From assembly GCA_016700415.1 (NCBI GenBank), contig CP065018.1, forward strand, positions 372,001 through 436,000: a stretch of DNA of 64,000 nt, read 5' to 3'. The notes beneath the pieces are model-generated. The model had not been told where the DNA came from. It did not search any database and was given only the letters and a program-made list of their open reading frames with translations. The stretch's first letter is position 1. Each line of letters starts with the position of its first letter. The position numbers were made by a program, and so were the translations under genes. Origin of the DNA: Flavobacteriales bacterium (GTDB lineage: Bacteria > Bacteroidota > Bacteroidia > Flavobacteriales_F > PHOS-HE28). Positions 50,662 to 59,201 of this stretch are shown here, piece by piece.

Positions 50662-51061
50662 TGAACTTGGGTTCGGCCAACGTGATGGTTGGACCACTTT
50701 GACGGCCGAAGGGCGTGAGAGATGAGGCACTTGGGAAAAAATCGAACGCTGGGAGGGAGATGTACCACAGTCGTGAAATACTTCATTCCTGTGTTGCTCT
50801 TTGTCCTTTCCTTGTCCATTAGGGCCCCATCTCGCACGAGTCTTCCATGAATAAATTCTGGCGCCGGCTGGCGCGAGACTTCTAACAAAACTTTGGCGCG
50901 GGAATTAGGCCATTGCAGGAAAACTCAGGTCGGGCCGTCCTCCCGTGCCCCACTGCTCTCGCAACGCTCCACTGGCATCGACGGACTACTCCGGGCTGTG
51001 ACCGAAAGATCCGAAGCCCGCACTTGATGATGGATACTTGAAACCGCCCCACCAGCGTTCC
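50662..51061. other. 400-bp stretch with no gene found
   Basis: No reading frame here looks coding, and no tRNA or terminator is apparent. It contains GGCGCCGGCTGGCGC (50861-50875) and, shortly after, AAACTTTGG, which could be part of a promoter for the barrel-protein genes downstream. Confidence 0.4.
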
Positions 51062-51691
51062 ATGTGCATGAGGACCCCGGCTGCCATCCTACTCGCACTG
51101 ATCGCATCCTCCTTGCGTGCCGGGTCACCTCCGGAGAAAAACGACCGGGCAGGCATGGTCTCCATCGGTGGCCGCAGCTCCATCAGCCTTTTCAACGGTA
51201 CTGACAGCAACAGCCCCGGTACCGGTGCCGGCGGGCAGTTGCGCATCCGCCTTGCGGACCGCGTGAACACGGATTGGTTCTATGACTTCTTCCGGGGCCC
51301 CATCGGCGACTACGGCCATCGCCAGGACCAGCACATCGGATGGAGCGTGCTCTTTTACCTGCGCGATCCGGGAACGACCCGCCAGACCGTGCAGCCGTAC
51401 ATCCTTGCCGGCCATTGCTTCGACTACACCATGCAGCAAGCCAACAACGACCCTCACAACTTCGCCGAACGCTGGAGCAGTGCGGCACAGGCCGGCATAG
51501 GCACGCACTTCAACCTCACCGACCGTATGGACATCTCGCTCGTGGGCCAGTACATGATCCACCTCGGCTCGGACGTGCATGCGGAACAGGAGGACGGCGA
51601 GGTCGAGTTCCACAAGGAGCGTGGCTCCAGTTTGGAAGGCCATCTGCTCTTCCATCTCAGCTTCAACTACAAGCTCTTCCACGTATGGTAG
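51062..51691 (+). CDS. Hypothetical outer-membrane-barrel-like protein
   Basis: A 209-residue protein with a signal peptide (AAILLALIASSLRAG). The remainder consists of alternating strands with aromatic ends: AGMVSIGGRSSISLFNG, GQLRIRLADRVNTDWFYDFF, IGWSVLFYLRD, VQPYILAGHCFDYTM, AAQAGIGTHFNLTDRMDISL and LEGHLLFHLSFNYKLFHVW, ending in an aromatic residue as barrel proteins do. The function is unknown. It overlaps the next gene by 7 bases. Confidence 0.65.
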   Translation: MCMRTPAAILLALIASSLRAGSPPEKNDRAGMVSIGGRSSISLFNGTDSNSPGTGAGGQLRIRLADRVNTDWFYDFFRGPIGDYGHRQDQHIGWSVLFYLRDPGTTRQTVQPYILAGHCFDYTMQQANNDPHNFAERWSSAAQAGIGTHFNLTDRMDISLVGQYMIHLGSDVHAEQEDGEVEFHKERGSSLEGHLLFHLSFNYKLFHVW

Positions 51692-52254
51692 CGCGATGGA
51701 TCACCGTGATACTGGTCTCTTCCGCGCTGTCAGTACGGGCGCAGGAAAGCGATCCGTCCAACACGGCCGGGCTCGTGCGCATCTCGGCGGCGGTCAGTCC
51801 GGGGTTCCAATTGAACGCTCCTTCCACGAACATCTACTTGAACGGCAGGCTGGAGTATTTTCCGGAAAGCCGCATCAGCTTCCTTGGGGAAGTATACTGG
51901 TACAGGGGCAACCAACAACGAACAGCGTTGATGGCGCGGAACGATCAAGTGGTGGTCGGTCCGTTCTACCATTGGGTGCATGGCCGCCTCGATCTTTCCC
52001 TCGGCATGGAAGCCGGTATTTCGTTCGCACGGCCTGAGCGATCGGAAATTCCGCCACCTGCAGGAATTGATCCGTTGCGTGTCATTCCCAATGTTGCGCT
52101 GTGCAGTGGGCTCACATACACCATTTGGGACCACTTCCATTTCTTTTTGGACGCCCGCTTGGCGCATGCGGAATACACAGGTGCCGAAAACGGGACCATC
52201 CCATTGGACGAGGTGACCGTGGGAGGAGGGCTCGGTTGGCATTTCCGGCCGTGA
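51685..52254 (+). CDS. Second hypothetical outer-membrane-barrel-like protein
   Basis: A 189-residue protein with a signal peptide (WITVILVSSALSVRAQ) and beta-strand pattern: LVRISAAVSPGFQLNAPSTN, IYLNGRLEYFPESRISFLGE, RLDLSLGMEAGISFARPE, VALCSGLTYTIWDHFHFFLD and VTVGGGLGWHFRP with a terminal aromatic/Pro end. It is probably a partner of the preceding protein; no family name can be given. Confidence 0.62.
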   Translation: MVARWITVILVSSALSVRAQESDPSNTAGLVRISAAVSPGFQLNAPSTNIYLNGRLEYFPESRISFLGEVYWYRGNQQRTALMARNDQVVVGPFYHWVHGRLDLSLGMEAGISFARPERSEIPPPAGIDPLRVIPNVALCSGLTYTIWDHFHFFLDARLAHAEYTGAENGTIPLDEVTVGGGLGWHFRP

Positions 52255-52422
52255 GGACGGTAGACTGCTCCTCCGTCCCGGCGCTCTGCTTTGCGAGAAC
52301 CTCACATATCTGCCGCGCCTGCCTACCGTAGGTAGGTGCCCAGCACTCATCCACTGAACCTGCCCCGCAGCCGCATCCGGGGGCGGGTTCTATGAATACT
52401 GGCATGTGCAGATACTCCGCCC

Positions 52423-52884
52423 TCAAGCGTGCTCCTTCACCTTATACGTCCCCGCCGGGGTCCGCCCTGCGATGCTCAAGCGGTTCCACACATTGATCAC
52501 GGAGATGGCGAAGGTGAGGTCGGCCAGCTCGGTGGGGCTGAAGTGCGGGCGCACCTCCTCGTAAACCGCGTCCGGCACATTGCCATCGGTCACCAAGGTC
52601 ACGGCTTCGGTCCATGCCAGCGCGGCGCGCTCACGGTCCGTGTACCAGGTGCATTCGCGCCAAGCGTCCAAGGAATAGAGCCGTTGCTCAGTCTCGCCCA
52701 ATGCGCGGAGGTCCTTCCAATGCATGTCCAAGCAATACGCGCAGCCGTTGACCTGTGAGGCGCGCAGCTTGATGAGATGGATCAAGGGGATCTCGATGGA
52801 GCAGGAATGGAGGTATTCCTCCACGACGCCCATGGCCTTGTAGATGCCGGGGGCGTTCTTGGCATAATTGGATCTTGGTTTCAT
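52423..52884 (-). CDS. Carboxymuconolactone decarboxylase / AhpD-like protein
   Basis: A 153-residue helical protein with the redox motif and base of the AhpD group: LIKLRASQVNGCAYCLDMHW (C-x2-C and following His), WRECTWYTDRERAALAWTEA and FSPTELADLTFAISVINVWN. It probably reduces peroxides or handles reactive carbonyls. The open frame extends to 53352 but only the ATG at 52884 gives the family N-terminus. A box TAACTTTCG (52905-52913, minus) lies upstream. Confidence 0.87.
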   Translation of the reverse strand: MKPRSNYAKNAPGIYKAMGVVEEYLHSCSIEIPLIHLIKLRASQVNGCAYCLDMHWKDLRALGETEQRLYSLDAWRECTWYTDRERAALAWTEAVTLVTDGNVPDAVYEEVRPHFSPTELADLTFAISVINVWNRLSIAGRTPAGTYKVKEHA

Positions 52885-52904
52885 GATCGGTTTTTGATCG
52901 GATC

Positions 52905-52913
52905 CGAAAGTTA
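52905..52913 (-). promoter_or_regulatory. -7-like box TAACTTTCG
   Basis: Twenty bases upstream of the AhpD-like start on the minus strand; it fits TAnnTTT followed by CG as elsewhere in the window. Confidence 0.3.
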
Positions 52914-52995
52914 GCGAGATTGACAGGTCAGCGGTTTCCGGGCCGGGGTGTTCATAACGGCGCGGTGCGGCCGCATCCGGGGTGGAAGCACTGGA

Positions 52996-53003
52996 TAGTT
53001 TTG
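52996..53003 (+). promoter_or_regulatory. -7 box TAGTTTTG before the DNA methyltransferase
   Basis: A perfect TAnnTTTG four bases before the ATG at 53008, again implying a leaderless or nearly leaderless message. Confidence 0.4.
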
Positions 53004-53007
53004 GCCC

Positions 53008-54261
53008 ATGCCGAAGAAGTCGCCCAAGGGTGCTGTGCGCGTGATCGAGCTGTTCGCGGGCGTAGGCGGGTTCCGCATCGGCTTGGAGCGCGCATCGAAG
53101 GCGTTCCGGACGGTATGGAGCAACCAATGGGAGCCTGCGCGGAAACGGCAGGATGCTTCGGAGATCTACGTGGCCCGTTTCGGCGCGGAAGGGCACAGCA
53201 ACAGGGATATTTCCAAAGTGCCGGTGACGGAGATCCCGGACCATGACCTCTTGGTGGGCGGCTTTCCCTGCCAGGACTATTCCGTGGCCCGCACGCTGAA
53301 CAAGGCGGACGGGCTGGCGGGAAAGAAGGGCGTGCTGTGGTGGGAGATCCACCGCATCCTCAAGGCCAAGCGGCCCGGCTTTCTCTTTTTGGAGAACGTG
53401 GACCGGCTGCTGAAATCACCGGCCAAGCAACGCGGACGCGACTTCGCGGTGATGCTGGCCTCCTTGGCCGACTTGGGTTACGTGGTGGAATGGCGCGTGG
53501 TCAATGCCGCGGATTATGGCATGCCGCAACGCAGGCGTCGTGTGTTCTTCCTCGGTTATCACACCTCCACGGAGTCAGGGCGGAAGGTCACAGGATCCAA
53601 GAAGAAACCCGAGCTCCTACTACAGGAGGGGATCTTCGCAAAAGGATTTCCAGCGCATACGAAGAACGACCGAGCCCCCACCTTCACCCTTGAAGGTGAC
53701 CTTGCGGACATCACCGAACGCTTCAACAACGGGGCCTCCCGTGGCACAAGCCCATTTGGAAACGCAGGCATTATGATCGGAAGGCAGGTCTTCACCATGA
53801 CCGTGGAGGCGGAGCACACGGGTGCGTCCACCACACTCGGCGACATCCTGCTCCCGGAGAAGGATGTGCCAGCGGAATTCTTCATACCCGACGGGCGGCA
53901 GAAGGACTGGGCCTACCTGAAGGGCAGCAAAAAGGAGAAGCGCACCAACAAGACCAGCGGCTTCGCCTACAACTACGCGGAAGGCGCGATGGCCTTTCCG
54001 GACGCATTGGACAAGGCCGCACGCACGATCATCACCGGCGAAGGAGGTACTGCGCCTTCACGTTTCAAGCATGTGATACGGACCAAGAAGGGCCGACTGC
54101 GGCGTTTGGCCCCTGTGGAGTTGGAGCGCCTGAACATGTTCCCCGACGGCCACACCGCAGGGACCACGGACGGCCGAAGGGCTTTCCTCATGGGCAACGC
54201 CTTGGTGACCGGCGTGATCGAGCGGGTGGGGAAGGAACTGGTGGAGCGGATCAAGGGCTAG
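53008..54261 (+). CDS. DNA (cytosine-5)-methyltransferase, apparently orphan
   Basis: A 417-residue C5 methyltransferase: motif I VIELFAGVGGFRIGLE, motif IV GGFPCQDYS with catalytic C88, motif VI FLENV (129-131), motif VIII QRRRRVFFLGY and the C-terminal motifs RLAPVELERLNMFPDG and LMGNALVTGVI. The target recognition region lies between about residues 190 and 340. No restriction endonuclease or Vsr gene is adjacent, so it may be a solitary methylase with an epigenetic or anti-restriction role. Confidence 0.92.
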   Translation: MPKKSPKGAVRVIELFAGVGGFRIGLERASKAFRTVWSNQWEPARKRQDASEIYVARFGAEGHSNRDISKVPVTEIPDHDLLVGGFPCQDYSVARTLNKADGLAGKKGVLWWEIHRILKAKRPGFLFLENVDRLLKSPAKQRGRDFAVMLASLADLGYVVEWRVVNAADYGMPQRRRRVFFLGYHTSTESGRKVTGSKKKPELLLQEGIFAKGFPAHTKNDRAPTFTLEGDLADITERFNNGASRGTSPFGNAGIMIGRQVFTMTVEAEHTGASTTLGDILLPEKDVPAEFFIPDGRQKDWAYLKGSKKEKRTNKTSGFAYNYAEGAMAFPDALDKAARTIITGEGGTAPSRFKHVIRTKKGRLRRLAPVELERLNMFPDGHTAGTTDGRRAFLMGNALVTGVIERVGKELVERIKG

Positions 54262-54312
54262 GCTTGTTCCCTGAGTCACCAACGCTCCTGAATGTGATCG
54301 GGACCTATGCCG

Positions 54313-54891
54313 TCAGCGGGCCCAACGGATGCTCCACATGCCCCGCAGATCCCCGAGCTCGTATCCCGTAGCCCGGTCATCCGGATAGCGCTCCTCGATC
54401 ATGCCTAAGGCGGAAGCGTCCACGCTGCCGTCGGGATCGCCGTGGCACTTCAGGCAGGCCGGTGAACTGATGAAGATGGGCGCGTAGAAGGCGACGCTGT
54501 CCCCGTGTTCCATCGCACGGGCCGGAATATTCGGTTCTTTTCCCCCAGCTTCCCATTCCGCCAACATGGCCTGCATGATCCGGGCTTCCTCGGCATTTGG
54601 TTTGTCATGCGGGGCGCGCACCCGGTCGCTGGTGCGGCGGATGTGTGCACCATGGGCATTCGACAGCGAGTCCACGATGGAAAGCGCGTTGAGCGAGCAG
54701 AAATCCACCGCGTGGGCGGGTCCGCCTTCCTTCATCGCCTGCTGAAGGCGGTAGCTGAGAGCCTTGAACGAGGCATCGGCGAGTGTAGCACCTTGCTCCA
54801 ATGCTGCTTTCTCTTCCGCATCCGAAAAGGGCGTCCCGCATCCTGCGGTAGCAACGATGGCCAATACCAGCGGGGCGATGATCGATCTCAT
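54313..54891 (-). CDS. DUF3365 c-type heme lipoprotein
   Basis: A 192-residue protein with lipoprotein signal (APLVLAIVATAGC) and one CxxCH heme site (ACLKCHGDPDGSV) near the C-terminus. The DUF3365 (Tll0287-like) sensor part is recognisable: AVDFCSLNALSIVDSLSNAH, GAHIRRTSDRVRAPHDKPNA, YAPIFISSPACLKCHG and YPDDRATGYELGDLRGMWSI. It probably binds heme in the periplasm and takes part in redox sensing or electron transfer. Confidence 0.85.
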   Translation of the reverse strand: MRSIIAPLVLAIVATAGCGTPFSDAEEKAALEQGATLADASFKALSYRLQQAMKEGGPAHAVDFCSLNALSIVDSLSNAHGAHIRRTSDRVRAPHDKPNAEEARIMQAMLAEWEAGGKEPNIPARAMEHGDSVAFYAPIFISSPACLKCHGDPDGSVDASALGMIEERYPDDRATGYELGDLRGMWSIRWAR

Positions 54892-55002
54892 ACCAGCAAA
54901 GCTACTTGGATCCTGAAGGTGCCCGGTGACATTTATCCCCGATCACTCATGGCTTATCAGGCCTTGGGAGATCGGCAGAAAGCGTGGTCCCTGATGGGCC
55001 AA

Positions 55003-55632
55003 CTACGGCTTCTTCTTGAAACTCCCGGCCTTCCAAGCTTGCACGAACTGCGCCCACGCTATCGGGTTGAACAGGTTGATGCTCGGCGCCATGCCTTGGT
55101 TGTAGATGCGCGTATTGTCCAACGAGGCCTGGTAGTGCGCGGCAAGCCCGGGGTCGGGCGGAAGGTTCTCCATGCGCTGGATGGCCTCGGCGGAATTGAG
55201 GTGCTTCAACACGCGCTGATACTCATCATCCGAGACGTCCAACGCTAAAAAAGCCTCGCGGAACTGCTCCCGGCTGGGCCACGGGTACACGTCCAAGGGC
55301 CGCAGCATCACCGTGTCCGGAAAGAGCACATGGATCATGGAATACTTGTTCTCCTTCAGCGAATCGGGGATCATGTAGTTGCCGCGTTTGAAGCCCACCG
55401 CCGCGAACTCCAAAGTGTCACCGGCCTGCGCCACGAAGCTGAAGTAGCCGTAGACATCACTGATGGTGCCCCGGTAGCTGCCCTTGGTGATGATGCTGGT
55501 GAAGGGCACCGGTTCCAAGCTGTCGCCCGTGACCACGACACCGCTGAACTGCACCAGCCTGCGGCCCTTGTCGGATTGTCCGAAAGCGGTGAGCGAAAAG
55601 GTAAAAAGAAGGAAAAGAAGGGTATGGCGCAT
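55003..55632 (-). CDS. Exported carboxypeptidase-regulatory-like domain protein
   Basis: A 209-residue protein with signal peptide (LLFLLFTFSLTAFGQ). Residues 25-105 form a CarboxypepD_reg-like beta-sandwich: VQFSGVVVTGDSLEPVPFTS, GTISDVYGYFSFVAQAGDTL and EFAAVGFKRGNYMIPDSL. The C-terminal half is helical (REAFLALDVSDDEYQRVLKH) and ends AWKAGSFKKKP. In Bacteroidota, proteins of this build sit in the periplasm; the role is unknown. Start at the ATG 55632 before the signal peptide. Confidence 0.75.
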   Translation of the reverse strand: MRHTLLFLLFTFSLTAFGQSDKGRRLVQFSGVVVTGDSLEPVPFTSIITKGSYRGTISDVYGYFSFVAQAGDTLEFAAVGFKRGNYMIPDSLKENKYSMIHVLFPDTVMLRPLDVYPWPSREQFREAFLALDVSDDEYQRVLKHLNSAEAIQRMENLPPDPGLAAHYQASLDNTRIYNQGMAPSINLFNPIAWAQFVQAWKAGSFKKKP

Positions 55633-55770
55633 CGGTCCAAAGGTAACGGTGGCGGACTGCGGATCCCGTGCCAAGGATCGCGCTCAATACTTGATCAACT
55701 CGAATGGGATCTGATCCGACCGGTGGACGGGTGAGATCAGGAACACATCATCCCGTGGTAATTTGGCCCC

Positions 55771-56829
55771 ATGAAGCACATTTCCCGTCCGCTTTTCATG
55801 ATCCCGGTTTTCCTTGGTGTCACCGCCTCCGCACAGATCACCATCGGCCCGGCCGATATGCCTTCCGCCGGGGACACCGTGCGCTACCGGAACACCATTA
55901 CCACGGCGGACATGGCGGACACGGGGCCTTCGCACCTGTGGGACTTCAGTGCCTTGGTCCCCAACGCCGAAGCTGCGGATACCATGGTCACCGTGGGCAG
56001 CACACCGATCCTCTACCAGTTCTTCTTCAATAACTCGTTCGTATACCCGGAGAACAAGGCGGACTTTGCGATGCGGGGGCCGTCTATTGGGATACAAGGG
56101 TTCTCCATCAGCAACGTGTTCAACTACTTCAAGTCCAATTCGGCCGGATACCGCGATGTGGGCTTCGGTGCCAATGTGAACGGCCTGCCCACCTCGGTGC
56201 AGCGCACGCCTGTGGACTGGATCTACCGCTTCCCGCTGAACTTCGGCGATCAGGACAGCTCCGCGAGCCACTACCAGATCAGCGTGCCCACGCTCGGGTT
56301 TTACGGCCAGGATCAGATGCGGCGCAACGAGGTGGACGGCTGGGGCACGCTGATCCTGCCTGCCGACACCTTCGAAGTGCTGCGCGTAAAGTCGCGGATC
56401 GAGCGCACGGACACTGTGTACATCGAACAGTTCAACATCGGTTTCGCCATCCCGGAACCGGAGACGATCGAGTACAAGTGGATCGCACAAGGCATGGACG
56501 AGCCTGTGCTGCAGGTCACTTCCGTGGGTGGTGTCAACACGGTGGTGCGCTTCTTTTATCAACCCGATGACATCACCACGGGCATTGCGCCGGGGAACGG
56601 ATCTGATCCGTTGCGGGCCTGGCCCAATCCCGCCAGCACCGTGCTCCATCTCGAAGGTGCATCACTGGGAACGTTGGAATTGGTCGGTGCCGATGGTAGC
56701 GTTGTGCGTACTCTTCCCCAGAGTTCCCGGACCACAAGGACGGTGGATGTGAGCAACTTGGCGCCAGGGTTGTATACGCTCCGGTCCAACGTGGACGGCA
56801 CCACAACCCACGTAGTGATCGCCCGCTAA
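55771..56829 (+). CDS. T9SS-sorted secreted protein of unknown function
   Basis: A 352-residue protein with signal peptide (LFMIPVFLGVTASAQ), a beta-rich body (AGDTVRYRNTITTADMADTG, VDWIYRFPLNFGDQDSSASH, ILPADTFEVLRVKSRIERTD) and a T9SS type A sorting domain at the end (LRAWPNPASTVLHLEG, VDVSNLAPGLYTLRSN). TAATTTGG just before the ATG may be its promoter. It overlaps the opposite-strand gene by 4 bases at the stop. Confidence 0.82.
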   Translation: MKHISRPLFMIPVFLGVTASAQITIGPADMPSAGDTVRYRNTITTADMADTGPSHLWDFSALVPNAEAADTMVTVGSTPILYQFFFNNSFVYPENKADFAMRGPSIGIQGFSISNVFNYFKSNSAGYRDVGFGANVNGLPTSVQRTPVDWIYRFPLNFGDQDSSASHYQISVPTLGFYGQDQMRRNEVDGWGTLILPADTFEVLRVKSRIERTDTVYIEQFNIGFAIPEPETIEYKWIAQGMDEPVLQVTSVGGVNTVVRFFYQPDDITTGIAPGNGSDPLRAWPNPASTVLHLEGASLGTLELVGADGSVVRTLPQSSRTTRTVDVSNLAPGLYTLRSNVDGTTTHVVIAR

Positions 56830-57419
56830 ACAAGGTTCCGCCTTCGGTATTCCTCCGTCGCCGTTGCGATGGGGCCAGCCTGCATAGCGCACCATTCATG
56901 CACGCTACGTACATCGTCTTGATGTACGGCGATCACCACCGGATGCTGTTCGGCAGCAACACCGATCATTTGGAGGAGCACTTGCCGGCCGAGGTCCGCT
57001 TCCCGTTCCAGTTCACTTCCGTCGTGGACCGGTCGGCGGAAGAGCAGGGCACGTGAGGCATATTGCCAAGCGAAGGCCGATACGTAGCGCGCTTTGGCAA
57101 AGAAGCTCCGGCCAAAGCGTTCCGCCTGCGGAAGATGACCGACCTCATGCGCAAGGTGTACAAGCCATTTCCACAAGGACCGCAAGGATCCATCACCGAG
57201 GCCGTATGGCTCGGACCAGATCCGGGTGAACCAGATGGTGCGGCCCACGGTGATCGCGCCGCCGCGATGGTAACTGTACCACGGCGCATGGAGCCAATTG
57301 GAGCGTGAAGGCCGGATGCGGACCGCGTGCAGCAGTTCTTCATCCACACCGGTAACGGCATGCAGAAGCACTATGGCGGCTTCATTCAATGAGCCGTCCT
57401 CGCACACGGGACCGGGCAT
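56826..57419 (-). CDS. Hypothetical protein with an HEVGH zinc-binding motif
   Basis: A 197-residue protein. The core HLAHEVGHLPQAERFG contains HExxH; a downstream acidic cluster SELEREADLGRQVLL could give the third ligand, as in gluzincins. Flanking aromatic residues (YVSAFAWQYASRALLFRR) are like those of small membrane-associated or toxin-type HExxH proteins. No signal peptide is seen. It is 2 bases downstream of the DinB-like gene, so cotranscribed. The function is unknown. Confidence 0.6.
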   Translation of the reverse strand: MPGPVCEDGSLNEAAIVLLHAVTGVDEELLHAVRIRPSRSNWLHAPWYSYHRGGAITVGRTIWFTRIWSEPYGLGDGSLRSLWKWLVHLAHEVGHLPQAERFGRSFFAKARYVSAFAWQYASRALLFRRPVHDGSELEREADLGRQVLLQMIGVAAEQHPVVIAVHQDDVRSVHEWCAMQAGPIATATEEYRRRNLV

Positions 57420-57421
57420 GC

Positions 57422-57910
57422 TCAGACCATCTTAACGCCGTACAACTTGCACAGCCAGGCCAATTGGCCGCTGTGCCCGCCCTCGTGGCGGATCGCATGG
57501 GTGATCACATCGCGGACCGTGGTGCCGATGGCGAGTTTGGTGGGGTTCGGCGCATTCAATTGATCCTCGTTCAAGGTGGCAATATGGGCAATGGCCTTCT
57601 GATGCACGGACTTGAAGGTCTCCCACACCTCCTCATAGGTCGGGCATTCTTCAGGTGGAAGGCCGGGCGCGCCCAAGGTGAAATGCTTTGCCCACCAGAA
57701 TTTTTCGAAAGGGCCGCCTGCTGCGGCGAGCAGGAGACCGTTCTGCGAGGTGGCCATGTGCGCTACCAACCAGAACACCGTGTTCAGTTCTTTGCCGTCA
57801 CAATCGAAGCGACGGTGCGGATCCTGGCTTTTCAGTCCACTGAGGTAGTACCGCGTCCATTCGCGAGTGCGGTCCATCATGTGGCTGAGTACTTGGGCTT
57901 CGGTCGGCAT
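57422..57910 (-). CDS. DinB-like metal-dependent protein
   Basis: A 162-residue four-helix-bundle protein: LSHMMDRTREWTRYYLSGL, KELNTVFWLVAHMATSQNGL, TFKSVHQKAIAHIATLNEDQ and TVRDVITHAIRHEGGHSGQL. The three His positions (H in VAHM, and HxxxH in RHEGGH) match DinB/YfiT-type proteins, some of which are thiol transferases. The ATG at 57910 (MPTEAQVL) removes 29 non-family residues from the longer open frame. Confidence 0.82.
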   Translation of the reverse strand: MPTEAQVLSHMMDRTREWTRYYLSGLKSQDPHRRFDCDGKELNTVFWLVAHMATSQNGLLLAAAGGPFEKFWWAKHFTLGAPGLPPEECPTYEEVWETFKSVHQKAIAHIATLNEDQLNAPNPTKLAIGTTVRDVITHAIRHEGGHSGQLAWLCKLYGVKMV

Positions 57911-57970
57911 GGGGAGTTGGAGTTGGGGTGCAAAGGAAGCGTATGGAAGAAGGATGAGTGTTTGTCTCTT

Positions 57971-57978
57971 TACTTTCG
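57971..57978 (+). promoter_or_regulatory. -7 box TACTTTCG directly before aroC
   Basis: Exact octamer of the window, ending five bases before the ATG at 57984. Confidence 0.45.
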
Positions 57979-57983
57979 CAACC

Positions 57984-59063
57984 ATGGCCGGTAGCAACTT
58001 CGGAAAGGCATTTCAGCTTGTAAGCTTCGGTGAAAGCCACGGCGCGGCCATCGGTGGCGTGGTGGAAGGTTGCCCCGCTGGGCTGAAGTTGGACCTCGAA
58101 GCCATACAACAAGAGTTGGACCGCCGACGCCCCGGCAGCACGCCCTTGGGCACCGCGCGCAACGAAGAGGACCAAGTGGAATTCCTCAGTGGTATTCTGG
58201 ACGGCGTGACGTTGGGGACGCCCATCGGCTTCATCATCCGCAACAAGGACGCGAAAAGCGGGGACTACGATCACCTGAAAGACACCTACCGCCCCGGTCA
58301 TGCCGACCTGACCTGGGAACAGAAGTTCGGTATCCGCGACCATCGCGGGGGCGGAAGAGCCAGCGCGCGGGAAACGGCCGTGCGCGTGGCGGCTGGCGCG
58401 ATCGCGCGGCAGTTGTTGGCCACGGCCGGGGTCAGCGTGCAGGGCTGGGTGAGCCAAGTGGGGGAGGTGCGGCTCACGAAGCCTTCTGCTGAACTCGCGC
58501 TGGAGAACACCTACGCGAGCGATGTCCGCTGTCCGGATCCGGAAACGGCAAAGCGCATGACGGCCTTGATCGAGCAGGTGAGGGGCGAAGGCGATACGTT
58601 GGGCGGCCGCATCACCTGCGTGGCGCGAGGTGTTCCTGCCGGGCTGGGAGAACCCGTTTTCGACAAGCTCCACGCTGATCTCGGCAAGGCCATGTTCAGC
58701 ATCAACGCCGTGAAGGGTGTGCAGTTCGGCAGTGGCTTCGATTCCATCGCAATGCGCGGCTCGCAGCACAACGACGCCTACGTTGCCAAGGGATCAAGTA
58801 TCGGCACAGCCACCAACTGGAGCGGTGGCATGCAGGGCGGCATAAGCAATGGCGAGGACATCCTGTTCGACATCGCCTTCAAGCCGGTGAGCACCCTGAT
58901 GCGCGATCAAGCCAGCGTGGACCGCCAAGGCAACGCGGTGATCTTGGAGGGAAAAGGGAGGCACGATCCCTGTGTGGTCCCACGTGCCGTGCCCATCGTG
59001 GAGGCCATGGCCTGCTTGGTATTAGCGGACCACCTGCTACGTCAGCGATTGGCAAGGCTGTAG
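57984..59063 (+). CDS. aroC: Chorismate synthase
   Basis: A 359-residue enzyme converting EPSP to chorismate with reduced FMN, last step of the shikimate route. Signature blocks: FGKAFQLVSFGESHGAAIGG, RRRPG-type segment RRPGSTPLGTARNEEDQVEF, GILDGVTLGTPIGFIIRN, YRPGHADLTWEQKFGIRDHR, GGGRASARETAVRVAAGAIA and FDSIAMRGSQHNDAY. The ATG at 57984 (MAGSNFG) fits homologues; the frame is open further upstream. Partner pathway gene aroQ is at 5668. Confidence 0.96.
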   Translation: MAGSNFGKAFQLVSFGESHGAAIGGVVEGCPAGLKLDLEAIQQELDRRRPGSTPLGTARNEEDQVEFLSGILDGVTLGTPIGFIIRNKDAKSGDYDHLKDTYRPGHADLTWEQKFGIRDHRGGGRASARETAVRVAAGAIARQLLATAGVSVQGWVSQVGEVRLTKPSAELALENTYASDVRCPDPETAKRMTALIEQVRGEGDTLGGRITCVARGVPAGLGEPVFDKLHADLGKAMFSINAVKGVQFGSGFDSIAMRGSQHNDAYVAKGSSIGTATNWSGGMQGGISNGEDILFDIAFKPVSTLMRDQASVDRQGNAVILEGKGRHDPCVVPRAVPIVEAMACLVLADHLLRQRLARL

Positions 59064-59201
59064 GCTACCATTCCACGCAATGCGGGAACTTCTGCTGAGA
59101 TCAAAGGTCCAATTCGGACGGTATTCGACCGAAGGTCGCATCTGCGTCGATCTGCGGTTTCCTCATTTCAACGGAAACCTCCAAGGCGACTATCCGCGGT
59201 C

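Noticed and set aside
50662..51061. Small genes in the 400-bp gap
   Set aside because: The open frames there have no conserved pattern, no promoter-start arrangement and shift across the following signal-peptide gene.
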